From the NCBI GenBank assembly GCA_027488985.1, contig JAIYAR010000016.1, forward strand, positions 1 to 64,000: a DNA stretch of 64,000 nucleotides, written 5' to 3'. Position 1 is the stretch's first letter. The number at the start of each line of letters is the position of its first letter. Made by a program: the position numbers and the translations under genes. The notes beneath the pieces are model-generated. The model was not told the DNA's origin and ran no database searches. It saw nothing but the letters and a program-made list of their open reading frames with translations. The DNA is from Comamonadaceae bacterium. Its GTDB lineage: Bacteria > Pseudomonadota > Gammaproteobacteria > Burkholderiales > Burkholderiaceae_C. Of the stretch, positions 1-8,043 are shown piece by piece.

Positions 1-90
1 CCGGTTGCTCCGGTTGCTCCGGTTGCTCCGGTTGCTCCGGTTGCTCCGGTTGCTCCGGTTGCTCCGGTTGCTCCGGTTGCTCCGGTTGAC
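1..90 (+). repeat. 9-bp tandem repeat (minisatellite) in a coding frame
   Basis: Nine perfect copies of CCGGTTGCT occupy bases 1-81, followed by a degenerate tenth copy ending in GAC (82-90). The array runs off the left edge, so the true copy number is unknown. Each unit is three codons (Pro-Val-Ala), so gain or loss of units keeps the frame. Confidence 0.95.
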
Positions 91-291
91 GAAGGTATCT
101 TGTCTTTCCTGATCAAGGGCTGTCAGGAACTTTTCAATAAGCGTTATCCAGGAGGGTACGACGACGACGACCTTCCACTCAATTTTCAACAGAACATCTG
201 CGAGGAAATGCTGGATTCGATTTGTCTGGATGATGAGGACCAACGTGACAAGTACACCGAAGCATTGAAAAAAAGCGGTTGGTACATGTAG
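1..291 (+). CDS. C-terminal part of a protein with Pro-Val-Ala repeats (5' end outside window)
   Basis: The reading frame is open from base 1 to a TAG at 289-291, giving 96 residues with no visible start. The first 30 residues are a Pro-Val-Ala tripeptide repeat ending in Pro-Val-Asp. The remaining segment begins EGILSFLIKGCQELF and is acidic and non-repetitive, with a DDDD run. The repeat is probably an extended linker joining this small C-terminal domain to an upstream domain not shown here. I do not recognise the domain. The frame continuity across the repeat supports a real gene; its function cannot be told. Confidence 0.7.
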   Translation, partial: PVAPVAPVAPVAPVAPVAPVAPVAPVAPVDEGILSFLIKGCQELFNKRYPGGYDDDDLPLNFQQNICEEMLDSICLDDEDQRDKYTEALKKSGWYM

Positions 292-641
292 CTTGCATTG
301 CGCATTGCTGAGCGGATCTTCTAACCGGTAGATCCGCTCCAACAGGTACCGTAAAAAAACCTACGCCATGCCAATCAAATGAGGGCTGGACCATCAGCGC
401 ACTAGCTCAAGAAAAGCAAGAAGTCCGTGTCTAGCGCCATTGGCCGAACTTGCTTTCTTGCATATTTTTCCAGAGCTAACACTTCGCCATTTTTACTGAG
501 CTTCAGGCAACCAATTTAAAAGAAAGTGCCTGAAGTTCCGTAGCCGTATTTTCGGTATTAGATGTATAGGTAAGAGAGTACTACCAAAGCCTCTTAGCGC
601 ACTAGCTCATGGAAGGCACCAAACACTTGAAGGACTAAATC
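292..641. other. Intergenic region with direct and inverted repeats, no gene seen
   Basis: No convincing coding frame. A 14-bp direct repeat AGCGCACTAGCTCA occurs at 396-409 and 596-609, the second copy ending about 30 bases before the next start codon. A 9-bp inverted repeat CTTCAGGCA / TGCCTGAAG spans 501-535. These may be regulatory or remnants of an attachment or replication site; the sequence alone does not decide. Confidence 0.5.
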
Positions 642-1298
642 ATGCAAATCAATCCGCACAATAGAAATCAAACACTTCTCTTCGACTACAACTACTTAAA
701 ACTTCCAATAATGTTTGAGAAGGGTCCAATGATTCTGGAGTATTTGGATACTCTGTACGGTGTAATTCAGAAGTCGCTATCAGCACACAAACGCGTATGC
801 GCAATGCGATTTGATTTGCGGTTTCCACTCAGTATGGGGTACGACGCAGAAAACTTTTCAAACGAAGCCATCTCTCGCTTCATCGAGTCACTCAAAGCGA
901 AAATCAGACACGATAGAACAAGGGCGAGGTTGGAGAGACCATATGCCCATGACACTGATATTCGGTACGTGTGGGCACGCGAACTAAGTCGGGAGGATAG
1001 AGTCCACTATCACGTTGCGTTGCTGGTCAACCGGGATGCCTACTTCACTCTAGGTAGGTTCAAGTCCAGCGAGCAAAACATGGCTGGTCGAATTATTGAA
1101 GCTTGGGCCAGCGCTCTTCGCCTGACACTTGAACAAGCAGAAGGTTTAGTTCATTTCCCCGACAACGCAGTTTACCGGTTTGAGTTAGAAGAGCCTCAAC
1201 AGCTCCAAGCCTTTTTTCACCGAGCGTCTTACCTATGCAAAGTGAACAGCAAACAATTTGGCAACGGACAACATGGTTTTGGAGCTAGCCGTCATTGA
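642..1298 (+). CDS. Inovirus Gp2-type / YagK-YfjJ C-terminal domain protein, HUH-like
   Basis: This 218-residue protein resembles the YagK/YfjJ C-terminal family (inovirus-type Gp2), carried by prophages and genomic islands and thought to be related to rolling-circle replication initiators. The segment RVHYHVALLVN contains an HxH arrangement like the metal-binding HUH motif. RASYLCKVNSKQFG near the C-terminus supplies a Tyr and Lys in the place where a nicking Tyr is expected. The ATG at 642 has an AAGGA Shine-Dalgarno about nine bases upstream. It stands alone with no recognisable phage neighbours, so it may be a leftover of a filamentous phage or a satellite replication gene. Family assignment is fairly good; catalytic activity is inferred. 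Confidence 0.7.
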   Translation: MQINPHNRNQTLLFDYNYLKLPIMFEKGPMILEYLDTLYGVIQKSLSAHKRVCAMRFDLRFPLSMGYDAENFSNEAISRFIESLKAKIRHDRTRARLERPYAHDTDIRYVWARELSREDRVHYHVALLVNRDAYFTLGRFKSSEQNMAGRIIEAWASALRLTLEQAEGLVHFPDNAVYRFELEEPQQLQAFFHRASYLCKVNSKQFGNGQHGFGASRH

Positions 1299-1322
1299 GT
1301 TGGTCTATTTACCTCACCCACC

Positions 1323-4274
1323 TCAAAATCTTGCGCCTAGATCACGCATGCTGAGTAGCCTCGAAATGCTCGCATCAAATGCTTTCTTGAAATCTGCATC
1401 GCCAGCATAGCGTTTGTACAAGTCCAGTTCTCGGCGGCGCTCGATGCTAACGGCGTGCTGGATCAGCTTTTCCAAGGCCAACTGCCGGTTCTGAGCATCG
1501 GGGTTGTCTTCGACCTGTGCCTTGTAGTCGGCATGGTTCACCACATGCTTGGCAATGTTGATGAACTTGACGCGCTGCTCCTCCGGCGTGGCCTCCCAGC
1601 CTGCGAAGTGCCTGTCATTGAAGGCGCGGACGATCTCTTCCAGTGGGTCTTTGTCGCCCGGCCCCATGTGTGGGCCACGCACGTTCGGGTTTTGCGGCTC
1701 CAACTCGGTTTCACCAGCATCAAGGCCAATCTTGGCTTCAAGTCGTGACCGTTCCAGCCCGTAGGTCGAGAGATCAACGCTGTTCAGCAACTCGTCCAAC
1801 TTATCCTGGTCAGGGTCTTTTACCTTCAGCTTGGGGATCAGGAATTTCAGGAACCAGTGCAGCATTTCCCAGTTCACGTTGTTGAACGGGATGATAGCCG
1901 CCACCTGCGCGTAAATCTTGACGAACTGCTTGGCCTTGATCTTGAAGTCGATGCGCTGCTCGTCGTCCAGGTCGGCATCAAAGCGGGCCACCACCGTGTC
2001 AATGATTGGGGCGAGTTCTTCTGCTTCGGCGCTGGCAAAGAACTTCTCATTGAAGGTCGTCACCTCGATCCAATCGTAGATGCCAAAGTTGTCGAGCACG
2101 TCTTTCAGGTCATGCAAGACGTTCACGTCCGTTGGCTCGCTCAGGCTGGTGGACGTGTAGAACGGGTCAAACGCCGCCTTGATGTCATCCACGGAGTTGT
2201 AGAAGTCGAGCACGAAGGTATCGGCCTTGCCCAGCTTCCAGTTGCAGCGATTCAACCGAGACAGGGCCTGCACGGCCAGAACACCTTGCAGCTTCTTATC
2301 CACGTACATCGTGTGCAGCATGGGTTCATCAAAGCCAGTCAGGTACTTGTTGGCAACCACCAAAATCTTGGCATCGTCCTTCTCGAATTCATCGGGCAAG
2401 TCCCGCGCAGAAAAGCCGTTCAAAGACTCTTCGGTGTACTTGATGCCGTCCACCATCTTTTCACCGGAAAAAGCGACCAACGCCTTGAACGGCGCATTGG
2501 CTTCTTTCAACGCAGCGCGGATGGCAAAGAAGTAGCGGATGGCGCATTCGATGTTCCGTGTCACCACCATAGCCTTGGCTTTGCCCTTGAGCTTCTTGGC
2601 CTGCCAGACGCTGGCCGTGAAGTGATCGACCATGATCTTGGCCTTTACCTCAATGGTCTTGGGGCTGGCTTCGACAAAGGCTTTCAGCTTCTTCTGCGCC
2701 TTGGCGGTATCGAACAACGGGTTGTCCTCTACCGACTTCTGCACCTCATAGTAACTCTTGTACGTGGTGTACTTTTCTAGCACGTCGAGGATGAACTTCT
2801 CCTCGATGGCCTGTTTCATGGAATATAGGTGGAAGGGGTAGAACTTGCCGTCTGAGGCTTGGCGGCCAAACTTTTCCAACGTGGCAGGTTTGGGCGTGGC
2901 GGTGAACGCAAAGTAGCTGGCGTTCTTGCTCATCTTGCGGCCTTTCATTGCCGCCAGTATCTTGTCCTGCAGGTCCTCGGGCACTTCTTCGTCATCTGCG
3001 CCCAGTGTGGTGTTCAGCTTGTCAGACGCGCTGCCTGATTGGGAAGAGTGAGCCTCGTCAATGAGGACACCGAAGTTCCGGCTGGTCAAATCAGTGATGC
3101 CGTCCACAATGAATGGGAACTTTTGCACCGTGGTGATGATGATCTTCTTGCCTAACTCCAGGTGGGCTTTTAGTTCGGCAGCGCTCTCTGCATGGGCCAC
3201 TATGTTCTTGGTTTCAGAAAACAGCTTGATGTTGTCCTTGAGCTGGGTGTCCAGTACGCGCCGGTCTGTCACCACCACCACGGAATCAAACAGATTCGCG
3301 GTGCCTGTGGTGTCGTACTGCTCCACCAGTTGATATGCCAGCCAGGTGATGGAGTTGGACTTGCCTGAGCCAGCCGAATGCTGAATCAGGTAAGTCTGAC
3401 CCACGCCCTTCTGCTGGGCATCCGCCAGAATGCCGCGCACCACGTCGAGCTGGTGATAGCGGGGGAAGAACAGTGCTTTGCGCTCCTTCCCGGTTTTTTT
3501 GTCCTTCTCTACCGTGAACTTAGCGAACTGCTCAATGATGTTGGTCAGGCTGCGGCGTGGCAGGATGTCCTGCCACAGGTACGCCGTCTTGTGCCCGTTC
3601 GGATTGACCGGGTTGCCCTTGCCGTAGTTGAAGCCCTTGTTGAACGGTAGAAAGTTGCTGTCATTGCCCGCCAGTTGGGCGCACATGAAAGCCTCGTCCG
3701 GGTCTACCGCGAAATGCACCAGGCAGCGCCCAAACTCAAACAGAGATTCCTTGGGATCACGGTCTGTGCGGTACTGGCGAATGGCGTTCTGCACATTCTG
3801 GCCTGTCCATGGGTTCTTGAGTTCCAGCGTCGCCACCGCCAAGCCGTTGACGAACAGGGCCATGTCCACCGACTTGAAGGTATCCGTCTGGCTGTAATGC
3901 ACTTGCCGGGTTACGCTGAAGCGGTTGGCCTCGAAGTTCGCTACCACCTCGGGGTTAAGGTCGTTGTAAGGCAAGCGGTACAGCAGGTCGAAGTGGGCAT
4001 CGTCAATGTCTAACCCCTTCTTCAGCACGGAAAGCACGCTGTCTTTCTTGATCTTTTTGTTCAGCCGCTCAAGCAACAGCCGCTGCCAATTGGGCCGATC
4101 TTTCAGCTTCGCCAATTCCTTGGGCTGGGTGGCTTCGAGAAATTCCCAAAAGAGCTTGCCGTCAACAGCGAACTCCCTGTCAAAGTCAGCGGGATCGCCA
4201 ACGCGATAGCCGTCCTTCGCAAGTGCGTTTTCGATATGCGATTCAAGCGCGGCTTCGTTGGTTTGACTGACCAT
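1323..4274 (-). CDS. hsdR: Type I restriction enzyme R subunit (HsdR)
   Basis: Motor and nuclease subunit of a type I restriction-modification enzyme: it translocates DNA with ATP and cuts unmethylated DNA when bound to HsdM and HsdS. The 983-residue length fits the family. The N-terminal nuclease shows D137 and E151-L-K153 of the PD-(D/E)xK site. The helicase core has Walker A HSAGSGKS (299-306) and DEAH at 406-409. The ATG at 4274 lies only three bases after the MBL gene stop and has no clear Shine-Dalgarno, so translation probably depends on coupling. A decayed copy of its first 64 bases lies at 5601-5664 with a good ribosome site, showing that hsdR originally followed the PIN-like gene directly. 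No frameshift is seen, so the subunit should be functional. Confidence 0.93.
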   Translation of the reverse strand: MVSQTNEAALESHIENALAKDGYRVGDPADFDREFAVDGKLFWEFLEATQPKELAKLKDRPNWQRLLLERLNKKIKKDSVLSVLKKGLDIDDAHFDLLYRLPYNDLNPEVVANFEANRFSVTRQVHYSQTDTFKSVDMALFVNGLAVATLELKNPWTGQNVQNAIRQYRTDRDPKESLFEFGRCLVHFAVDPDEAFMCAQLAGNDSNFLPFNKGFNYGKGNPVNPNGHKTAYLWQDILPRRSLTNIIEQFAKFTVEKDKKTGKERKALFFPRYHQLDVVRGILADAQQKGVGQTYLIQHSAGSGKSNSITWLAYQLVEQYDTTGTANLFDSVVVVTDRRVLDTQLKDNIKLFSETKNIVAHAESAAELKAHLELGKKIIITTVQKFPFIVDGITDLTSRNFGVLIDEAHSSQSGSASDKLNTTLGADDEEVPEDLQDKILAAMKGRKMSKNASYFAFTATPKPATLEKFGRQASDGKFYPFHLYSMKQAIEEKFILDVLEKYTTYKSYYEVQKSVEDNPLFDTAKAQKKLKAFVEASPKTIEVKAKIMVDHFTASVWQAKKLKGKAKAMVVTRNIECAIRYFFAIRAALKEANAPFKALVAFSGEKMVDGIKYTEESLNGFSARDLPDEFEKDDAKILVVANKYLTGFDEPMLHTMYVDKKLQGVLAVQALSRLNRCNWKLGKADTFVLDFYNSVDDIKAAFDPFYTSTSLSEPTDVNVLHDLKDVLDNFGIYDWIEVTTFNEKFFASAEAEELAPIIDTVVARFDADLDDEQRIDFKIKAKQFVKIYAQVAAIIPFNNVNWEMLHWFLKFLIPKLKVKDPDQDKLDELLNSVDLSTYGLERSRLEAKIGLDAGETELEPQNPNVRGPHMGPGDKDPLEEIVRAFNDRHFAGWEATPEEQRVKFINIAKHVVNHADYKAQVEDNPDAQNRQLALEKLIQHAVSIERRRELDLYKRYAGDADFKKAFDASISRLLSMRDLGARF

Positions 4275-4277
4275 GAT

Positions 4278-5450
4278 TTAAAGGCGAAGAAGACCAGTAA
4301 AACTGTCAAAAAGTGTGGTGCTTGGATCATCGGTCACTATTTCTACCGCCCCGCTCTTTGACCGCAGATTTACCATTACATCGCTTGATGGGTGCTTATC
4401 TTTGGGATCGACCAAGTGATTTGAAGTGATTACATGCCGTAACCCCAAATCACCAATTTGTGCGTTGTAGTCTCGCCTTGACCCGTGATGTGGAACTGTG
4501 ACGGTATCTAAATTGGGCAAGTATTTTTCGAAACTTGACTCGAAAGACGAATAGGCTGCGGACTTTTTCAACTCTGCATCACCTGTACCCAACCATCCCA
4601 ACCTATCTTCTCTGTAACACCAATAGGCATAATCACGCCCCTTGGGTTGGAAGCTTGCGCGTTTCAAATGCACGTATCGAATTGGTCCAGAAAACATTGA
4701 AAGATTAGTGGCATTTTGATTTTCGGATCCTATGGACTTAAAACACTTTTTTAAGGTTTCCCAATTCGCATTAATCCAGTTGCTATCCCTTAGAGATGCC
4801 TTCAACTGCTCCATATCCAATCTTAGTTGAGTTGCAATTTCGTTAAGGATTGCTGCAACATATTTTGGGTTTTCTTCAACATGGAATTTAAAGCGCCATA
4901 CTGGGAGCGTTCCAACAAAAATAGCTGCGGGGGTGCTCTGATTGGTAACTCCGGTGCCAATTGCAAGACCATTTCCGTTCGGCGGAACAGTTGCTTCATC
5001 TAACCTATCGCCATCTTCAGCAGAAATTTGTACAACTTGCGCATCTGATTCTAAGTTGGCAAGCCAATCCTCCGGCGCAAGAATTAGCCCCGAAAAAACA
5101 TTCCACTCGTCTACACCAATCGCCGCAAAATATGCCAGCACTAGAGCTTTAGCATCTTCAGACAAGTAGGGAATTACCAAATTTTTAATACGGAATTGCT
5201 TCAAAAGATACGGAATTCCCTTTATGTGGTCAGCGTGAAAGTGTGATATGACGAGCATATCAACAGCCTTCCCATTGTCTTCCATATTTTCATTAATTGC
5301 ATAACGATCAATCTCACGATTTACTGTAAATTCATTATGCCCGCCGCAGTCGTAAATATAGCGATATAAAGCTCCACCTACACCTACACTAGCTGAATGA
5401 AAAAATCCATGGCCAACCGACCACTGCTGGCGTCTGTGTGTGAAATACAT
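4278..5450 (-). CDS. MBL-fold metallo-hydrolase (ComEC-like) inserted in the hsd operon
   Basis: A 390-residue metallo-beta-lactamase-fold protein. The zinc-binding HxHxDH signature is intact as SHFHADHIKG (H70, H72, D74, H75). A second His cluster VPHHGSRRD lies in the C-terminal third, as in the soluble MBL domains related to ComEC. There is no signal peptide, so it should be cytoplasmic; a nuclease or phosphodiesterase role is possible but not shown. The ATG has a GGGGAG ribosome site about ten bases upstream. It sits between a decayed copy of the hsdR 5' end and hsdR itself, so it was added after the restriction operon formed. The gene looks AT-richer than its neighbours. Confidence 0.85.
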   Translation of the reverse strand: MYFTHRRQQWSVGHGFFHSASVGVGGALYRYIYDCGGHNEFTVNREIDRYAINENMEDNGKAVDMLVISHFHADHIKGIPYLLKQFRIKNLVIPYLSEDAKALVLAYFAAIGVDEWNVFSGLILAPEDWLANLESDAQVVQISAEDGDRLDEATVPPNGNGLAIGTGVTNQSTPAAIFVGTLPVWRFKFHVEENPKYVAAILNEIATQLRLDMEQLKASLRDSNWINANWETLKKCFKSIGSENQNATNLSMFSGPIRYVHLKRASFQPKGRDYAYWCYREDRLGWLGTGDAELKKSAAYSSFESSFEKYLPNLDTVTVPHHGSRRDYNAQIGDLGLRHVITSNHLVDPKDKHPSSDVMVNLRSKSGAVEIVTDDPSTTLFDSFTGLLRL

Positions 5451-5600
5451 AAATATTAACTCCCCTTTATAAAATTTTCACCCATGAAGTTATTTTGATG
5501 ATGAGTTTTGTGGCGTCACCATTTGAAATATGATTTCTCAATGGCTTGTTGAAAAAAGTATGCTCGTTTAATGCTCAACCTGATTGAAAACCCTTAAGCT

Positions 5601-5664
5601 GTTCTTCGCGAGTGCGTTTTAGGCGTGCGATTCAAGCTCGGCTTCGTTGGTTTGACTGACCATG
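5601..5664 (-). pseudogene. Remnant of hsdR 5' end (duplicated start region)
   Basis: These 64 bases match the 5' end of hsdR (4212-4275) at all but seven positions. Translated, they read MVSQTNEAELESHA and then hit a TAA, where hsdR continues. An AGGGAA ribosome site sits just upstream, which the intact hsdR start lacks. The remnant lies 18 bases after the PIN-like gene, the expected original position of hsdR. It is best explained as the scar left when the MBL gene was inserted. Confidence 0.85.
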
Positions 5665-5682
5665 TTGTTCCCTATTGACCTT

Positions 5683-6720
5683 TTATACTGCTTTGCTGTG
5701 TATCTTCGACTCAACGCAGAGCTTTGTGTACTGCTCAGTGAAGGCTCCCAGTCTTACCTTACGTACAGCCACGTCGTCCTTTGAAGACGCAACGTAGCGA
5801 CGGGGGATATGCGCTTCCACTGCGTCACCCAGATTCGTCTTGATAATGCCCGTGCTTTTCAGCACCCAAGAGCCATTTGCCCGGCCATTGCCAGCATCCA
5901 CAATCATCTGGCAACTGATCTCGCTCAAAAATAGCTGAACGAGCCTGTCGCGCGTTGCTACGTATGGAAAAACAAGTGCATTCCCTAAATTTGCTGCCGG
6001 AACTATTGCCAGTGTTGGCAAGGCCAAGTCGTTAGACAGATTTGAGAGCTTCGCCTTCTGCTCCTCATAGCTGGAGGCAACTTTCATATCGCTTTTGATC
6101 TTCTTCAGATCTTTTGGGTGAAATAGTGATGGCGACTCCGCGGCAAGGAATACCAGCGCCGCAAAGTAAAAATGGAGCTGAAAGAACGGAAGGTCTGAGT
6201 TTTCCACCATGCCAGCCAGCCACTTCAGCTTTTCGCTGGCAGGGGCAGTTTGGTGATATAAAAAGACTATTGCGGCAAGATAGCCCGACAACAACTCGAT
6301 GTTGGCTTTAATCGCCACCCTTGACTCAGCAAGCGATGTCTCGAATTCGGCCGATCCGACTATTGCTGCTGACCATCCGAAAGTACGTTCAAGAAGATCA
6401 GCGTATTCTTTTAGTTTTTCCGGGGCGCCGGCATAGGTCTGCCTCTGCTCAATCATCGCAAAGGTTGGATTTAATTCAATTGGGGTACTGAGCAAAAGAT
6501 CCGCTATGAATTTATTGTTTTCAGGCCGGCGATTCTCGACAAGATCATTAAAAACGTTGTTGTCGAGAATCAGTGAATGAAGTACCGATGTGCCCGCAGC
6601 GGTTTTTCCACGGCTTTGCAGCAGTGGCTTGATGTACAGCACATCCTCAGCGTCTGGACGCTCCTCGTGAGGTTGCCCGTTTAGTACCCATTGCTCACTG
6701 ATGATTGATTCGACGAACAC
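5683..6720 (-). CDS. Unknown protein of the hsd operon, possible PIN-like domain
   Basis: I do not recognise this 345-residue protein with certainty. Near residue 50 the segment LHSLILDNNVFNDLV resembles the first strand and helix of PIN-type nucleases, where the Asp binds metal, and a Glu follows in NPTFAMIEQR. The later acidic residues of a PIN site cannot be placed confidently. The middle is helix-rich (YLAAIVFLYHQ, FQLHFYFAALVFLAA) but does not look like membrane segments. The GTG start at 6720 has AGGGAG nine bases upstream. It lies 15 bases after hsdS and originally 18 bases before hsdR, so it belongs to the operon. It could be a nuclease accessory or a regulator of restriction; this is speculation. 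Confidence 0.5.
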   Translation of the reverse strand: MFVESIISEQWVLNGQPHEERPDAEDVLYIKPLLQSRGKTAAGTSVLHSLILDNNVFNDLVENRRPENNKFIADLLLSTPIELNPTFAMIEQRQTYAGAPEKLKEYADLLERTFGWSAAIVGSAEFETSLAESRVAIKANIELLSGYLAAIVFLYHQTAPASEKLKWLAGMVENSDLPFFQLHFYFAALVFLAAESPSLFHPKDLKKIKSDMKVASSYEEQKAKLSNLSNDLALPTLAIVPAANLGNALVFPYVATRDRLVQLFLSEISCQMIVDAGNGRANGSWVLKSTGIIKTNLGDAVEAHIPRRYVASSKDDVAVRKVRLGAFTEQYTKLCVESKIHSKAV

Positions 6721-6735
6721 GGTGATGAACTCCCT

Positions 6736-8043
6736 TTAGGTCTTTATTTTTCCTGTCACCAGATTTTCAATCAAGGAAGCGCGAAACTCATTCAGTGCAT
6801 CAATCTGATCTCGAATCTTTTCTGTCAAAGCTGATGTTTGATTGATGATCTGCTCAGCGTAGGCTGCTATTTGAATCTGTTCACCCAGTGGCGGCAGGAG
6901 CGAAACAAGCTGTTTGAATTCATCCCAGTACAGCCGTTTTCTGAAATCGGTAATCCCTTTCGAGTAGCGGTCCATCTCGCGAATGAATCCATGGGTGCGA
7001 TAGAGATACTCGAAGTAAGCGCCGTTGATAGTGGCAAGAGGGGCTGCAACCACGTAAGCAGGACTGACAAGGCCATCAACGCGGACAACGCCAATGGCCC
7101 CTTGCCATGCACGCATCATGTTGTACGTGACATCACCGGGTCGAACCCGTTTGTAGCTGGTTTTATCCTCAATGCGGATTTTGGCTCGTATGTTCTCAGT
7201 GCCATCCTGCTCGTCGTCAGACACTGCGGTATGAATCGACACGGAAAGAATAGGAAGATCAGCTTGTCCTGGCTCCATCCGCTCACGAAAAAGTGCCCTG
7301 TTGGCCAATTGCCTCCAATGGACAGGTACTCGGCCAATCCAAGAAACATCGCTATCGCGCATAGGTGCGTCTGGATTCAATCCCCGAGTGACCGCTTGGC
7401 TAATCAATATGTCCGCTTGCTCTTGGAGTAATTCAATAAGTCGTTCCTTCTTGGCAATGGCGGCGTCGATTTCTAACGTCTGTTGTCCAAGGCATCTGAC
7501 AATGTTTTCCTGCTCGACGTAAGATGGAAGTGGAACCAACTCATTGAGATAACTCTCAGAGTCCAGATTTTGAATTCCTGTCGTCTGTTTGATTGACCGA
7601 AAGTTGATTTTGTTGGCGTAAAGGCAGGCATGCAAATAAACCAAATATGCTGGGTGACAGCTTTTGGCAGCAGTCATTTTTGCAACAAAATTCGAGGTGA
7701 CCGCGCCAAAGTCATGGTCAAACTTGACTACCTGTCCAACAAGCTGATTCTCTCCACCACCCGATTTTTCAAGTAATAAGTCGTCTTTTTGCAAAATGCG
7801 ACTTGCCCTATCTTTACTTGGTATATCGCGAAAGGTGAGCTTCTTGGTTGAAACGGAGAAATTTTGCCGATTAAAGTCTGCAACTCTAATACAAACGATG
7901 TCATCTACCCCTTTGGGATCGCTGCCCCAAACTCCGTTTACGCAACCACTTATTGTTCTTTTTAACCGAGCTACTTCCCAGTGGTCAGGAATCACTTGGA
8001 CCCAGTCCATGGGAGCTGGTTTGTAACTCTCATACCGCTGCAT
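6736..8043 (-). CDS. hsdS: Type I restriction-modification specificity subunit (HsdS)
   Basis: The DNA-recognition subunit that guides HsdM and HsdR. The 435-residue protein has the two-fold repeat typical of HsdS: each half opens with a similar segment (MDWVQVIPDHWEVARLK near residue 12 and VSWIGRVPVHWRQLA in the second half), then a target recognition domain and a conserved helical spacer (EIDAAIAKKERLIELLQEQ; SALTEKIRDQIDALNEFRA). Two intact recognition domains predict a bipartite target sequence. The ATG overlaps the end of the DUF262 gene by 14 bases, showing tight co-translation. The gene is visibly AT-richer than hsdM and hsdR, as is usual for exchangeable specificity genes. Confidence 0.93.
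   Translation of the reverse strand: MQRYESYKPAPMDWVQVIPDHWEVARLKRTISGCVNGVWGSDPKGVDDIVCIRVADFNRQNFSVSTKKLTFRDIPSKDRASRILQKDDLLLEKSGGGENQLVGQVVKFDHDFGAVTSNFVAKMTAAKSCHPAYLVYLHACLYANKINFRSIKQTTGIQNLDSESYLNELVPLPSYVEQENIVRCLGQQTLEIDAAIAKKERLIELLQEQADILISQAVTRGLNPDAPMRDSDVSWIGRVPVHWRQLANRALFRERMEPGQADLPILSVSIHTAVSDDEQDGTENIRAKIRIEDKTSYKRVRPGDVTYNMMRAWQGAIGVVRVDGLVSPAYVVAAPLATINGAYFEYLYRTHGFIREMDRYSKGITDFRKRLYWDEFKQLVSLLPPLGEQIQIAAYAEQIINQTSALTEKIRDQIDALNEFRASLIENLVTGKIKT

Noticed and set aside
1..90. CRISPR array
   Set aside because: The repeat is a continuous 9-bp tandem unit without spacers and lies in an open coding frame.
1857..2780. Long plus-strand open frame (307 residues) inside hsdR
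   Set aside because: It lies opposite hsdR, whose helicase motifs are clear on the minus strand. It has no recognisable motif and no ribosome site; codon bias of hsdR explains it.
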